Source of the DNA: Ruminococcaceae bacterium HV4-5-B5C
Lineage (GTDB): Bacteria; Bacillota; Clostridia; Oscillospirales; Acutalibacteraceae
Length of the DNA stretch: 64,000 bases
Direction of reading: 5' to 3'
Assembly (NCBI GenBank): GCA_900184925.1
Contig: FXYJ02000004.1
Location: forward strand, 124,001-188,000
Shown here: positions 43,138-52,150 of the stretch, piece after piece
How the letters are laid out: every line of letters begins with the position of its first letter
How positions within the stretch are numbered: position 1 is the first letter of the stretch
Position numbers and translations under genes: made by a program
Notes under the pieces: generated by a model
Database searches by the model: none
Told to the model about the DNA's origin: nothing
What the model saw: the letters and a program-made list of their open reading frames with translations, nothing else

Positions 43138-43452
43138 ATGGATCCTGTGATAATAGGCTGCTTTGCGGCCGTATTGGCGGCGGTTCTTGTTTTGCTCCGG
43201 GGCGTAAGGGCAAACGGCAATTCCATCCGTTCGATTGAGGAACGCCTTGCGGGCCTTTCTGCACCTGAGCAAAGCATCCCGGCAGAGAAAACTTCGGAAA
43301 ATGCAGTCCCGCCCGAGGTGATTGCAGCCATTGCTGCCGCCGTAGCCTGCGTTTACCCGGGCGCACACATATGCTATCTGCGGCGCATGCCGGAAAAGCC
43401 GCGTTCCGCATGGCAAACGGCCGGTCTTCTGGAAAACACCCGCCCTTTTTAA
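43138..43452 (+). CDS. OadG-like small membrane protein (decarboxylase gamma-type), standalone
   Basis: This 104-residue protein has one N-terminal membrane helix (about 4-22), a short linker with acidic residues, and a C-terminal segment VIAAIAAAVACVYPGAHICYLRR followed by SAWQTAGLLENTRPF in its last residues. This matches the gamma subunit of sodium-pumping decarboxylases, which links the carboxyltransferase to the membrane beta subunit. No alpha, biotin-carrier or beta subunit is nearby. GGGGGG lies 8 nt before ATG 43138. Its partner may be encoded elsewhere. Confidence 0.65.
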   Translation: MDPVIIGCFAAVLAAVLVLLRGVRANGNSIRSIEERLAGLSAPEQSIPAEKTSENAVPPEVIAAIAAAVACVYPGAHICYLRRMPEKPRSAWQTAGLLENTRPF

Positions 43453-43496
43453 GGAGTTCCCCGGCTATGGGCAGGTCACTTCAATAAATATTTTGC

Positions 43497-43522
43497 GCCC
43501 CGCCAATCTTCGCGGGGCTTCT
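43497..43522 (+). terminator. intrinsic terminator after the OadG-like gene
   Basis: GCCCCGC (43497-43503) and GCGGGGC (43512-43518) form a stem followed by TTCTTTC. Confidence 0.7.
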
Positions 43523-43566
43523 TTCTGCAAAAACATTTCAAATTTTGACGCTTTGGCGGTGAATTT

Positions 43567-45975
43567 ATGAAGGATTGGAATCAGAACAGCAAACTGGAAT
43601 TAAGGCGAAAAATCCTGGAACGGGAATTTTCGCGCATGAATGACAAACAAAGGGAAGCAGTCTTTCAGGTTGAAGGGCCTCTCCTGATTCTCGCGGGCGC
43701 AGGCAGCGGAAAAACGACCGTGCTTGTCAACCGAGCCGCCAACATTGTGCGGTACGGCAACGCATACCACAGCAACAATGTTTCCTGCTTTACAGATGAG
43801 GCAGCGAGTGCAGCGGAGGGCTGCATCCAGAAAAATCTGCCTTTCCCGGAAGAACTTCGTTCATCGCTTTCTGTTGAACCGTGCGAGCCATGGAGAATCC
43901 TTGCCATCACTTTTACCAACAAGGCGGCGAACGAGCTGAAAGAACGCCTTTCCGCCATTCTCGGCTCTGAAGACGGGGAGCAGGTCTGGGCCTCCACCTT
44001 CCACGCCACCTGCGCAAGAATCCTTCGCCGCGACGCGGACAGGCTCGGTTACACGAAACGCTTTACCATATATGATACGGACGATTCCCGGCGACTGATC
44101 AAGGAATGCCAGAAAGCACTAAATATTGACGACAAGAAAATCCCGTATAAGGCTGCCTTGTCGGAGATTTCTCATGCAAAGGACAGCCTCATCAGTCCTG
44201 ATGAGTATTACCGTTCTGCGGGAAAGGATCCGCGCCTTGCCAAAATCGGTGAGATGTATCGGATGTATCAGAAGCACCTCAAGGATTCGGACGCCATGGA
44301 CTTCGATGATTTGATTATGAAAACAATTGAACTGTTTCGCGCCGAACCGGATGTGCTGGAGCATTACCACCGAAGGTTTCGTTATATTATGGTGGATGAA
44401 TATCAGGATACGAGCCACGCACAGTACGAACTTGTCCGCCTTTTGACGGGGGAGAGCCAAAATTTGTGCGTCGTCGGCGACGATGACCAAAGCATCTACC
44501 AGTTCCGGGGCGCTACCATCGAGAACATTCTCAGCTTCGAAAAGACATTCCCGTCCGCCAAAGTGATCCGCCTGGAACAGAACTATCGCTCGACCAAGAT
44601 CATTCTTGGTGCCGCGAATGCCGTCATTTCAAACAATGAAAACCGAAAAGGCAAAACCCTCTGGACGATGAATCCTCAGGGAAAGAAAATCGACGCTCAC
44701 ACTTCTTCCAGCGAAGAAGACGAAGCCGATTACATAGCGGATATCATTTTGGAAGAAGTGGCAAAGGGCAGGAAGTTTTCTGATTTTGCGGTTTTGTACC
44801 GCATGAATTCACAGTCAAACACGCTTGAGCGCGTCTTTACCAAGTCATCCATCCCGCACCGCGTACTGGGGGGGCACCGTTTCTTCGACCGCAAGGAAAT
44901 CCGGGATATGGTTGCTTACCTGAGCGTCATGTGCAACCCAAACGACGAAGCGCGCCTGATTCGGATTATCAACAGTCCGAAGCGCGCAATTGGAGACAGA
45001 ACCGTCGCGCTGGCACAGGAAATCTCTTCGAACGTCGGGGAACCTTTATTTCAGGTTCTACGGAACGCGGGCGAGTACGAGCCGCTGAAGCGTTCGGCCC
45101 AGAAGCTGACGGCATTCGCAGGCATGATTCAGGAGCTTTCCGACGCGGCTTTGGAAGGCGGCAGAAGTCTCGCCGAACTCTATGGCATGCTGCTTGAAAA
45201 AACCGGATATCGGGAGGCAATCTCCGCCTCCGGCGACGACGATGCAAAGGACCGGATCGACAATGTAAACGAACTGACGTCGCATCTGATTCGATTTACC
45301 GAAGAAAACGGGCCCGAGGCCACGCTTGAGGATTACCTTGGCGAAGTACAGCTCCTTGCGGATATCGACAACTATGACGCTTCCTCCGACAGCGTTGTAA
45401 TGATGACCATGCATTCGGCAAAAGGCCTTGAATTTCCCGTTGTGTTTCTTCCGGGATTTGAGGAAGGAATTTTCCCCGGCATGCAGGTGATGTTCGACCC
45501 GAAAGAGGTTGAAGAAGAGCGCAGACTTGCCTATGTGGCCATCACCCGCGCCAGGGAAGAACTTCATCTTGTTAACGCCGCTAGGCGCATGCTGTTCGGC
45601 TGTACGCAGAGGAACCATCCGTCCCGTTTCCTTGATGAAATTCCGCAGGAAATGGTGGAACTGAGCCGTAAGGAAGAGTTCCAGTCCTTCGGGTCGGGGC
45701 ATTCATCCTTCGGCTCTTCCGGTTCCGCACATCATGGCGTTCCGTCTTCGTCCCCGGTACAGGCTTCTTCCTCTTTTGCAACGGCAGGGCCTGCCGCAGG
45801 CAAGAAAACATCTGTTTCTTTCCGGAAAGGGGATGCTGTTTTCCATAAAACATTCGGGGCCGGCGTCGTCCTTTCCGCGTCCCCGATGGGAAGCGATACT
45901 TTACTGGAAATTGCTTTTGAACAGGTAGGATCCAAAAAACTCATGGCAAATTTTGCCCGTCTGGAAAAACGATAA
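43567..45975 (+). CDS. pcrA: ATP-dependent DNA helicase PcrA/UvrD
   Basis: The 802-residue SF1A helicase has MNDKQREAV (Q motif), Walker A LAGAGSGKTTVL near residue 44, FTNKAANELKERL (motif Ia), VDEYQDTSHAQY (motif II), VVGDDDQSIYQFRGA (motif III), LEQNYRST (IV), TMHSAKGLEFPVVFLPG (V) and AYVAITRARE (VI). The C-terminus (about 750-802) has the KGDAVFHKTFGAGVV Tudor-like element of PcrA that binds RNA polymerase. A serine-rich linker joins it. It acts in nucleotide excision repair and removal of RecA filaments or stalled polymerase. It is transcribed alone. Confidence 0.95.
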   Translation: MKDWNQNSKLELRRKILEREFSRMNDKQREAVFQVEGPLLILAGAGSGKTTVLVNRAANIVRYGNAYHSNNVSCFTDEAASAAEGCIQKNLPFPEELRSSLSVEPCEPWRILAITFTNKAANELKERLSAILGSEDGEQVWASTFHATCARILRRDADRLGYTKRFTIYDTDDSRRLIKECQKALNIDDKKIPYKAALSEISHAKDSLISPDEYYRSAGKDPRLAKIGEMYRMYQKHLKDSDAMDFDDLIMKTIELFRAEPDVLEHYHRRFRYIMVDEYQDTSHAQYELVRLLTGESQNLCVVGDDDQSIYQFRGATIENILSFEKTFPSAKVIRLEQNYRSTKIILGAANAVISNNENRKGKTLWTMNPQGKKIDAHTSSSEEDEADYIADIILEEVAKGRKFSDFAVLYRMNSQSNTLERVFTKSSIPHRVLGGHRFFDRKEIRDMVAYLSVMCNPNDEARLIRIINSPKRAIGDRTVALAQEISSNVGEPLFQVLRNAGEYEPLKRSAQKLTAFAGMIQELSDAALEGGRSLAELYGMLLEKTGYREAISASGDDDAKDRIDNVNELTSHLIRFTEENGPEATLEDYLGEVQLLADIDNYDASSDSVVMMTMHSAKGLEFPVVFLPGFEEGIFPGMQVMFDPKEVEEERRLAYVAITRAREELHLVNAARRMLFGCTQRNHPSRFLDEIPQEMVELSRKEEFQSFGSGHSSFGSSGSAHHGVPSSSPVQASSSFATAGPAAGKKTSVSFRKGDAVFHKTFGAGVVLSASPMGSDTLLEIAFEQVGSKKLMANFARLEKR

Positions 45976-45979
45976 AAGA

Positions 45980-46015
45980 AAAGAACCCCGCCCGATTTCG
46001 GGAGGGGTTCTTTGT
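45980..46015. terminator. bidirectional terminator between pcrA and the 46015 gene
   Basis: AAAGAACCCC and GGGGTTCTTT pair around a C/G-rich inner hairpin; the minus-strand 3' side is followed by TTTTCTTTTA and the plus side by a weaker T run. Confidence 0.75.
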
Positions 46016-46830
46016 CAGCATTTTGCGTCCGTCTTCGGCGTGCTTTCCGCGATATCCGGCGGGAAGAAGTCGTTTGTGGGGAATTCTATGCGGCGGAACA
46101 TTTCACGGGGTCCGTCGGAAGTTGTGGGGCATTCCTTTTCCGGTATGCAGAACTCGTACGTCGGCACCAGCATAGGAATGGTGCGCACAAGCTGCACAAT
46201 GGTAAACAGCCCGATAGTGACGTAAACGGCATGGCTGCTGCTGTAATCGAATTCCGCCCCGTAAACGGAAGCGATGCTTTCCGGAATTCTTCCGCAGATG
46301 TCCGATCCCTGTGGCGGGCGGTCGCAGATCTTCGCGGAAAGACCGATCGGCTCGGATACCTGGCAGATCGCTTTCGGCAGAACCTTCCCCGTGGAGATTT
46401 CCACGTCGGGGTCTTCGCAGTGGGATCCGGAAACGAAAGTTTTTACATTCCCGTCGCTGCCGAAGAGAATTACGCGTTTATTTGCCATGCACACGCCATG
46501 GACGATGACCGGGCATGGGCTCTTCGGTGTAAATACATCAATGCATACATCCAGGAAGAAATTCAGGTCTACAGCAAAAAATCCCTGGTTAAACGGAACG
46601 GGCTCCAGATGTATGAACACTTTTATGACTTCCGCTCCACGGATGCGCACGTTTGTCGCCTGTTCAATCAGTTCGTGCTTGTCGGGCGTAAAGTACACTC
46701 TGAGGTTGTCAAGATATTCCTTCGCGCTGCATGAGTCGTAGACGCGCATGGCATCAATGCAGACGGCCTCTTTAATATTCCCTGTGCTTGCTTCCGCCGG
46801 GCTTGTGGACTCGGCGCGGTTTTTATCCAT
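46015..46830 (-). CDS. conserved protein of unknown function (Clostridia-type, beta-rich)
   Basis: This 271-residue protein includes VCIDAMRVYDSCSAKEYLDNLRVYF in pieces (about 23-48), IHLEPVPFNQGFFAVDLNFF and ANKRVILFGSDGNVKTF, with several cysteines (in VCID, DSC, VCID, GVCM, ICDRPPQGSDICG) and a hydrophobic stretch near residues 200-220. I recall closely similar proteins across Clostridia without any named function. There is no signal peptide. The ordered beta segments and Cys residues suggest a multimeric or metal-binding protein, possibly a structural spore component; this is a guess. AGGAGG precedes ATG 46830. Confidence 0.7.
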   Translation of the reverse strand: MDKNRAESTSPAEASTGNIKEAVCIDAMRVYDSCSAKEYLDNLRVYFTPDKHELIEQATNVRIRGAEVIKVFIHLEPVPFNQGFFAVDLNFFLDVCIDVFTPKSPCPVIVHGVCMANKRVILFGSDGNVKTFVSGSHCEDPDVEISTGKVLPKAICQVSEPIGLSAKICDRPPQGSDICGRIPESIASVYGAEFDYSSSHAVYVTIGLFTIVQLVRTIPMLVPTYEFCIPEKECPTTSDGPREMFRRIEFPTNDFFPPDIAESTPKTDAKC

Positions 46831-46963
46831 AAGATCATCCTCCTGACACGTTTCATGAAACCTGTTTCTCTATACCATTTTATGGTTTCAATTTCATTGT
46901 GTTACAGAATTCCCGCTGAATAAAAAACGACCGCCGGACCGCATGCCGCGGGCAGAAATGGTT

Positions 46964-47185
46964 TTAAGCGAAAAAACCCGTGTTTCCCTTTCCAAGCTCG
47001 TCTACGGCATTGCCGATGCGGGTACGCGCATCCTCTCCGGTTGAAGCGTCCTCAATATACCGGATAACCGAAGACTGCTTTTCGTCGTTCAGTGTGCTGA
47101 AATTCTTCATGGCATCCGGATTCATCGCGAGCGACATCATCAGGCCGATGGGCATATCCTGATCCTTTTTCTTTTTGTTTGCCAT
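46964..47185 (-). CDS. small protein of unknown function
   Basis: This 73-residue protein starts MANKKKKDQDMPIGLMMSLAM and is mostly helical with a basic N-terminus and an acidic C-terminal part that ends DELGKGNTGFF. AAAGGAGG lies 8 nt before ATG 47185 and supports it as a real gene. I see no known domain. It is transcribed towards the 46015 gene and may share a transcript with it. Confidence 0.65.
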   Translation of the reverse strand: MANKKKKDQDMPIGLMMSLAMNPDAMKNFSTLNDEKQSSVIRYIEDASTGEDARTRIGNAVDELGKGNTGFFA

Positions 47186-47283
47186 ACTCAAGTCCTCCTT
47201 TCAAACCCTGTCGTTTCCCTTTCCATGCGTTTGCCGTAAATTTAGTATTGCCCGGAGCGTGCGTGTCATGCGAAAACAAAAGT

Positions 47284-47311
47284 TGAAAGAATTCGGAGTG
47301 TTTGATATAAT
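47284..47311 (+). promoter_or_regulatory. promoter of thyX-tmk
   Basis: TTGAAA (47284-47289) and perfect TATAAT (47306-47311) are 16 bp apart, 40 bp before thyX. Confidence 0.75.
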
Positions 47312-47350
47312 GATTATATTTGGAAATACAATGAAAAAGGACGGTTTTTC

Positions 47351-48124
47351 ATGCCGAAAGTAACTCTGTTAGCATATACGCCGGAACCGGAGAAAGTCGT
47401 TGCGTCCGCCGCAAAGCTTTGCTATTCTTCCGCCGGGATCGATAAAATAGCCCAGGGGCTGACGCCCGAGAAAACCGCTTCCTATGTCGCTATGATTTCG
47501 GAACTCGGTCATGCGAGCACCATTGAGCATGTTTCCTTTACGTTCGGCATAGAGGGAGTTTCCCGCTCGTTCCTTGCGCAGATTACCCGCCATCGGATTG
47601 CATCGTTCAGCGTAAAAAGTCAGCGTTACGTCAATGAGTCTGATTTTGAATACGTTGTTCCGCCGGAAATTGAATCCATTCCCGAGGCAAAGCAGGAGTT
47701 TCTTGCCGCCATGGAAGAAAGCCGGAAGCATTATGAAAAAATCTGCGGCCTTCTGACTGAAAAGCACAGGCAGGATCTCCTGAAGGCCGGAAAAAGCGAA
47801 AAAGAAGCCTCCCGCACAGCCGGTAAGATGGCAAATGAGGACGCGCGTTTTGTCCTCCCGAACGCCTGTGAAACGAAAATGATCTGCACCTTTAACGCGA
47901 GGGAGCTTCAGCACTTTTTTGGGCTTCGGTGCTGCAACCGTGCCCAATGGGAAATCCGAGAGGTTGCAAACCGGATGCTTGCTCTTGTTAAGCCGATTGC
48001 ACCCGATATTTTTGCCCTTTCCGGGCCCGGATGTGTCCGCGGAGGATGTACGGAAGGGAAAATGACCTGCGGCAGAGCAGCTGAAATGCGCGATTTTTAT
48101 CGAAAGTTGGGCACGGAAGAATGA
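47351..48124 (+). CDS. thyX: FAD-dependent thymidylate synthase
   Basis: This 257-residue protein has the ThyX signature RHRIASFSVKSQRY (R-H-R-x7-S-x-R pattern, about residues 78-91) and the flavin-binding STIEHVSFTF segment. It methylates dUMP to dTMP using methylene-tetrahydrofolate and NADPH, without needing dihydrofolate reductase. GTTTTTC precedes ATG 47351 and the ribosome site is weak (AAAGGAC). Its stop overlaps tmk by 4 bp, so dTMP made here is passed to the kinase that makes dTDP. Confidence 0.94.
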   Translation: MPKVTLLAYTPEPEKVVASAAKLCYSSAGIDKIAQGLTPEKTASYVAMISELGHASTIEHVSFTFGIEGVSRSFLAQITRHRIASFSVKSQRYVNESDFEYVVPPEIESIPEAKQEFLAAMEESRKHYEKICGLLTEKHRQDLLKAGKSEKEASRTAGKMANEDARFVLPNACETKMICTFNARELQHFFGLRCCNRAQWEIREVANRMLALVKPIAPDIFALSGPGCVRGGCTEGKMTCGRAAEMRDFYRKLGTEE

Positions 48125-48798
48125 GCGGTACTCTGATTGTGCTGGAAGGCCTTGACGGAAGCGGAAAGACGACGCAGATGGGGCTTTTGGAACAGTCGTT
48201 CCAAAAGAGCGGCGTCCCATGTAAAAGGGTTAAGTTTCCCGCTTACGACCAGCCGTTTTCCGCGCCCGTGCGCATGTACCTCGGCGGTGAATTCGGGCAA
48301 AATCCGGAAGACGTCAGCGCATATGCCGCGGCAACTTTTTTTGCCGTTGACCGCTACGCAAGCTTTCGCAAATTCTGGTGCGGTGAGTACGAAAGCGGCA
48401 CGGTGATTCTGACAGACCGCTATACAACATCAAATCTCATTTACCAGCTCCCGAAGCTTCCGCGCACCGAATGGGAAGACTACCTTGCGTGGCTTCAGGA
48501 TTTTGAGTATCACAAACTCGGCATTCCGAAACCGGATCTGACGATCTACCTCGATATGCCGCAGGATATCTCGCAGAAACTGCTCGACACCCGTTACCGC
48601 ACGAACGGAGGCTCAAGGGATATCCATGAGAGCAACCGGCCTTACCTTGATTCCTGTCGGGAAAGCGCAGGTTTTGCCGCGCAGAAGCTTGGGTGGCATA
48701 CGATCTGCTGCGCGGAAGGCGGTTTCCCCCGAAGTGTAGAAACCATTCAGAGAGACATTCTAACCGCTGTCCGTGCCGTGTTGGGCGGAAGACCGTAA
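48121..48798 (+). CDS. tmk: thymidylate kinase
   Basis: The 225-residue kinase has the P-loop LEGLDGSGKTTQ (8-19), the DR-x-T motif in LTDRYTTSNLIYQ (about 100-112) and a lid region with RYRTNGGSRDIHE. It phosphorylates dTMP to dTDP. The length is slightly above the usual 205-215. Coupled to thyX by an ATGA overlap. Confidence 0.92.
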   Translation: MSGTLIVLEGLDGSGKTTQMGLLEQSFQKSGVPCKRVKFPAYDQPFSAPVRMYLGGEFGQNPEDVSAYAAATFFAVDRYASFRKFWCGEYESGTVILTDRYTTSNLIYQLPKLPRTEWEDYLAWLQDFEYHKLGIPKPDLTIYLDMPQDISQKLLDTRYRTNGGSRDIHESNRPYLDSCRESAGFAAQKLGWHTICCAEGGFPRSVETIQRDILTAVRAVLGGRP

Positions 48799-48810
48799 GA
48801 GGGATCCGGT

Positions 48811-49689
48811 ATGATCGAATTTGCACAGTGGAATATGCGCCGGGAACTTTCCCTTCTCTGGCAGGAAGCATTCGGCGACCGGAAAAGAATCCCCGATTTT
48901 TTCCTGAATAATATTTTTTCTCCCCGTGACTGTCTGGTTTTTCAGATTGGCAAAGAAATTGCCGCAGCCGTTTACCTTCTTCCGGCATCCGTCCTCTGCA
49001 GCGGACAAGCCGTGCAAGCCCATTATATTTTTGCCGCAGCTACCGCTCAAAAATACCGTTCACGGGGGTATATGTCGGCTCTCCTCGCTTACGCGGCCAT
49101 TGCGGGAGCAGAACGCGGAGACCGTTTTTCATTGGTTTTGCCTGCGGGAGACGGCCTTTACCGATATTATGAAGAAGCAGGTTACACTGATTTTTTTCAG
49201 ATGCGGTGCGTGAAAATCAGTCGGGAGGCACTCGGTGCCATCGCCGGCGGATCTGATAAGCGGGGAACGACTCTGCCGGATTTTGCCGCTCTGAACCGTT
49301 TCAGGGCAGATTGCCTTTCTCTTTCCGAAGGCTCCGTTCTCTGGGATAACCGGATGTTTCGTCTGTCCGTTTCCATGAATCAGATTTATGGGGACAGGTT
49401 TTGTTGCGCTTTTGATAAAAGCGGTCCGGCGTATGCACTGTGCAGAACGGAAAACGCTCTTTGTACGGTGCTGGAATCTTTTGCGTCGGTTGGAGCGCTC
49501 CCGGAGCTTGCTTCAGTGCTCCTTCACGAAAGCTCCGCTCCGGAATTTTTATTTCGTCTTCCTCTGAATGATATCCGCTTTCAGGAACAGGGAAGCCGAC
49601 AGAGATTCGGAATGATAAAGCCGCTGGACGGAAGATCATTGGAGGAGCTTTCGCCACAGTGCCCCTATCTTGGGCTGGCAATGGACTGA
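48811..49689 (+). CDS. GNAT-family acetyltransferase (Eis-like)
   Basis: This 292-residue protein has a GNAT domain in its N-terminal half, with the acetyl-CoA loop AQKYRSRGYMSALLAYA near residues 75-91 (Q-x-x-R-x-x-G pattern, the region R-S-R-G-Y) and YYEEAGYTDFF near 130. The C-terminal 150 residues fit the sterol-carrier-like extra domain of Eis-type acetyltransferases. The substrate is unknown; family members act on amines of drugs or proteins. It is 12 bp after tmk. Confidence 0.8.
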   Translation: MIEFAQWNMRRELSLLWQEAFGDRKRIPDFFLNNIFSPRDCLVFQIGKEIAAAVYLLPASVLCSGQAVQAHYIFAAATAQKYRSRGYMSALLAYAAIAGAERGDRFSLVLPAGDGLYRYYEEAGYTDFFQMRCVKISREALGAIAGGSDKRGTTLPDFAALNRFRADCLSLSEGSVLWDNRMFRLSVSMNQIYGDRFCCAFDKSGPAYALCRTENALCTVLESFASVGALPELASVLLHESSAPEFLFRLPLNDIRFQEQGSRQRFGMIKPLDGRSLEELSPQCPYLGLAMD

Positions 49690-49734
49690 AAAATTCCTTT
49701 TCCTCCAGAAATATGCTAACAGGAGGTTTTGGTG

Positions 49735-50271
49735 ATGGTTTACCTTTTTCTACAGGAAGGTTTTGAGGAAATTGAGGCAATGGCCCCGATCGATATTCTT
49801 CGCCGTGCCGGGGCAGACCTGAAGGTCGTCGGAGAAAACGGCCTCACGGTTACCGGTTCGCACGGCATAACCGTAAAGGCTGATCTGGAACCGGGCGACG
49901 TTTCGTTTTCCGATATGGACATGATGATACTGCCGGGCGGCCCGGGAACGCCGAATCACGAGAAATCGAGCATTGTTCAGGATGCGCTCCGTTTCTGCGC
50001 TGAAAACGAAAAATTTATCGGAGCAATCTGCGCCGCGCCTTCCGTCCTCGGTCATATGGGCCTCCTTCGCGGCAGGAATGCGGTATGTTTTCCCGGCTAC
50101 GAAAAAGAGCTGGAAGGGGCAGCAGTCCTTTTTGACCCGGTCTGCGTCAGCGGAAAAATCATAACTGCCCGGGGTGCAGGGGTTTCGGTCGATTTCGCAC
50201 TTGCTCTTGTCTCCGTTCTGTATGGAGAAGAGAAATCTTTGGAGATCAGGAAAAAGATTCAATGTATATAA
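49735..50271 (+). CDS. DJ-1/PfpI family protein
   Basis: This 178-residue protein has the family start VYLFLQEGFEEIEAMAPIDILRRA with the catalytic Glu (about residue 12-14), MMILPGGPGTPN near 64, and the nucleophile cysteine in GAICAAPSVLG near 100. DJ-1-like proteins act on glyoxals or as chaperones or deglycases; the exact reaction is disputed. AGGAGG at 49721-49726 favours ATG 49735. It overlaps the next gene by 10 bp, so the two are co-transcribed. Confidence 0.88.
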   Translation: MVYLFLQEGFEEIEAMAPIDILRRAGADLKVVGENGLTVTGSHGITVKADLEPGDVSFSDMDMMILPGGPGTPNHEKSSIVQDALRFCAENEKFIGAICAAPSVLGHMGLLRGRNAVCFPGYEKELEGAAVLFDPVCVSGKIITARGAGVSVDFALALVSVLYGEEKSLEIRKKIQCI

Positions 50272-50882
50272 AGGATATCAGAGAGCGAAAAAAATCCATC
50301 CGGCAGCAATGCCTGCAGTTTCGCACGGGCCTTTCCACAGATCAAAAATCCGCGATGGACGGTGCAGCTCTGAAAAGGGTATTAGCTTTACAGGAGTATG
50401 TCAATACGGATGTACTGTACACCTATGTGAGCAAAGAAGCCGAAGCAGATACGACGGCACTGATTTCCGCGGCACTGGAAGCAGGAAAATTCGTCGCGGT
50501 GCCGCGCTGTGAACCCAAAACACGGAGAATGGAATTTCTGGAGATTTCTTCGCTCTCCGATCTGGAATTGGGAACATATGGTGTTCTGGAACCGGTCCCC
50601 GGGAAATGCCGCCCGGTTCGCGATTCCGGTAAGGCGGTCTGCATTGTTCCCGGGCTTTGTTTTGACTTCCAGGGTTATCGACTTGGTTACGGCAAGGGCT
50701 ATTACGACAGGTTTCTTTCCGAATTCAGCGGATTCACGGTGGGGCTTTGCTATGCGGGCTGTGTGCACTGGAAACTTCCTCACGGCTTTTACGACCGCCC
50801 GGTGGATATGCTGGTAACGGAAAAATATATTCGAAAAATGGCCGGCGGCCAGCCTCGGCGCCGACAGGAGGATCTCTTATGA
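50262..50882 (+). CDS. 5-formyltetrahydrofolate cyclo-ligase
   Basis: This 206-residue protein has RERKKSIRQQC at its N-terminus and the MTHFS signature GYRLGYGKGYYDRFL (about residues 140-154), with IVPGLCFD before it. It converts 5-formyl-THF to 5,10-methenyl-THF and returns folate to the one-carbon pool. It overlaps mltG by 4 bp. Confidence 0.93.
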   Translation: MYIKDIRERKKSIRQQCLQFRTGLSTDQKSAMDGAALKRVLALQEYVNTDVLYTYVSKEAEADTTALISAALEAGKFVAVPRCEPKTRRMEFLEISSLSDLELGTYGVLEPVPGKCRPVRDSGKAVCIVPGLCFDFQGYRLGYGKGYYDRFLSEFSGFTVGLCYAGCVHWKLPHGFYDRPVDMLVTEKYIRKMAGGQPRRRQEDLL

Positions 50883-52150
50883 AAGACAGGCAGGAATTCG
50901 ACGACGAGCGTCAGAGAAAAGTACAGAATTTCCGGATTCATATTGATGAGGAAAATGATGAAAAGCAGGGGCGCCCAGAAACCGTTATCAGCAGTTACAG
51001 CAATCCGTCGGAAGCCGAAAAGCAGCATGAGCGCTCCAAAACAGAGGCTACGGACCGCGCTCAGCTGGCTCACAAGCTCCGCAACGATGAGAAGGCGCGC
51101 AAGAACAAAGCTTTTTTTCGCATGATGTGGCTGAGTTTCGTTCTGCTTTTTTCCCTTTTGGCCGCAAAGTATCTCGTAATGGGAGTCAACGACATGCTTG
51201 CCGTGGGCAGGCAGGCTGTGAACGTAACAGTCGAAGTGCCGAAAAACGCTACTTCCGATCAGGTGACTCAGCTCCTTTATCAGGCGGGAGCCATTAACGA
51301 CAAGAGCTTTTTTAAACTGTTTTCGAAAATCACCAAAGCCCCAAAAACGTACGCCGGCGGAACCTATCAGATCACGACCGGTATGGATTATGAGGCTCTT
51401 GTCAACTCAGTCCAGTCCTCAACCAAGCGCGTCGATTCGGTCAAGGTTACATTTTCAGAAGGAATGAATGCGCAGGAAGTAGCGGCAAAACTGGAAAAGA
51501 ACGGCGTTTGTTCGGCGGCCGACGCACTGAAAGCGTTCAACACCTACGACCTGGACAAAGATTATGACATGCTGGCCGAAATTCCGAAGGACTCCAATAA
51601 ATATTACAGGCTCGAGGGATATCTTTTCCCGGATACCTACCAGTTCTTTAAAAACGACGATGCGGTAAACGTTGTAAACAAAATGATTTCAAACTGCAAC
51701 CGCAAACTGACAAAGCAGATCCGCGATAAGGCAGCGTCGGAAAAACTTACAATTGATCAGATGCTGACTCTGGCTTCCCTGATTCAGGCGGAAGCCGCCA
51801 ATTCTCAGGATATGTACGAAATTTCTTCGGTGTTTCATAACCGGCTGGCAGGCAAAGATCCTTCGTTAAAACATCTGGGGTCGGACCCGACTGTGTTTTA
51901 CCCTTACCGCACGAAAGATCTTGTCCCGGCAAATCTAAGAGACACTTACCAGAGCCGGTATGACACCTATAATGTCGTCGGCCTTCCGGCCGGTGCAATC
52001 TGCAACCCCGGTTCCGACGCGATTGATGCGGCTCTGAATCCGTCAGATACTTCGGAATACTATTTCTGCTATGATAAAGACAATAAGCTGTATACCGCCA
52101 AAACGGCAGCAGAGAATTTGGCGAATCACAAAAAAGCAGGTATTGCATGA
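50879..52150 (+). CDS. mltG: endolytic murein transglycosylase MltG
   Basis: The 423-residue protein has a charged cytoplasmic N-terminus (about 1-75), one membrane helix (about 80-100), a LysM-like region, and a YceG catalytic domain containing FSEGMNAQEVAAKLEKNG, GYLFPDTYQF, LASLIQAEA with the putative catalytic Glu, and GLPAGAICNPGSDAIDAA. MltG cleaves nascent glycan strands and sets their length. The extra N-terminal charged tail is longer than in E. coli. CAGGAGG precedes ATG 50879, overlapping the upstream stop. Confidence 0.93.
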   Translation: MKDRQEFDDERQRKVQNFRIHIDEENDEKQGRPETVISSYSNPSEAEKQHERSKTEATDRAQLAHKLRNDEKARKNKAFFRMMWLSFVLLFSLLAAKYLVMGVNDMLAVGRQAVNVTVEVPKNATSDQVTQLLYQAGAINDKSFFKLFSKITKAPKTYAGGTYQITTGMDYEALVNSVQSSTKRVDSVKVTFSEGMNAQEVAAKLEKNGVCSAADALKAFNTYDLDKDYDMLAEIPKDSNKYYRLEGYLFPDTYQFFKNDDAVNVVNKMISNCNRKLTKQIRDKAASEKLTIDQMLTLASLIQAEAANSQDMYEISSVFHNRLAGKDPSLKHLGSDPTVFYPYRTKDLVPANLRDTYQSRYDTYNVVGLPAGAICNPGSDAIDAALNPSDTSEYYFCYDKDNKLYTAKTAAENLANHKKAGIA

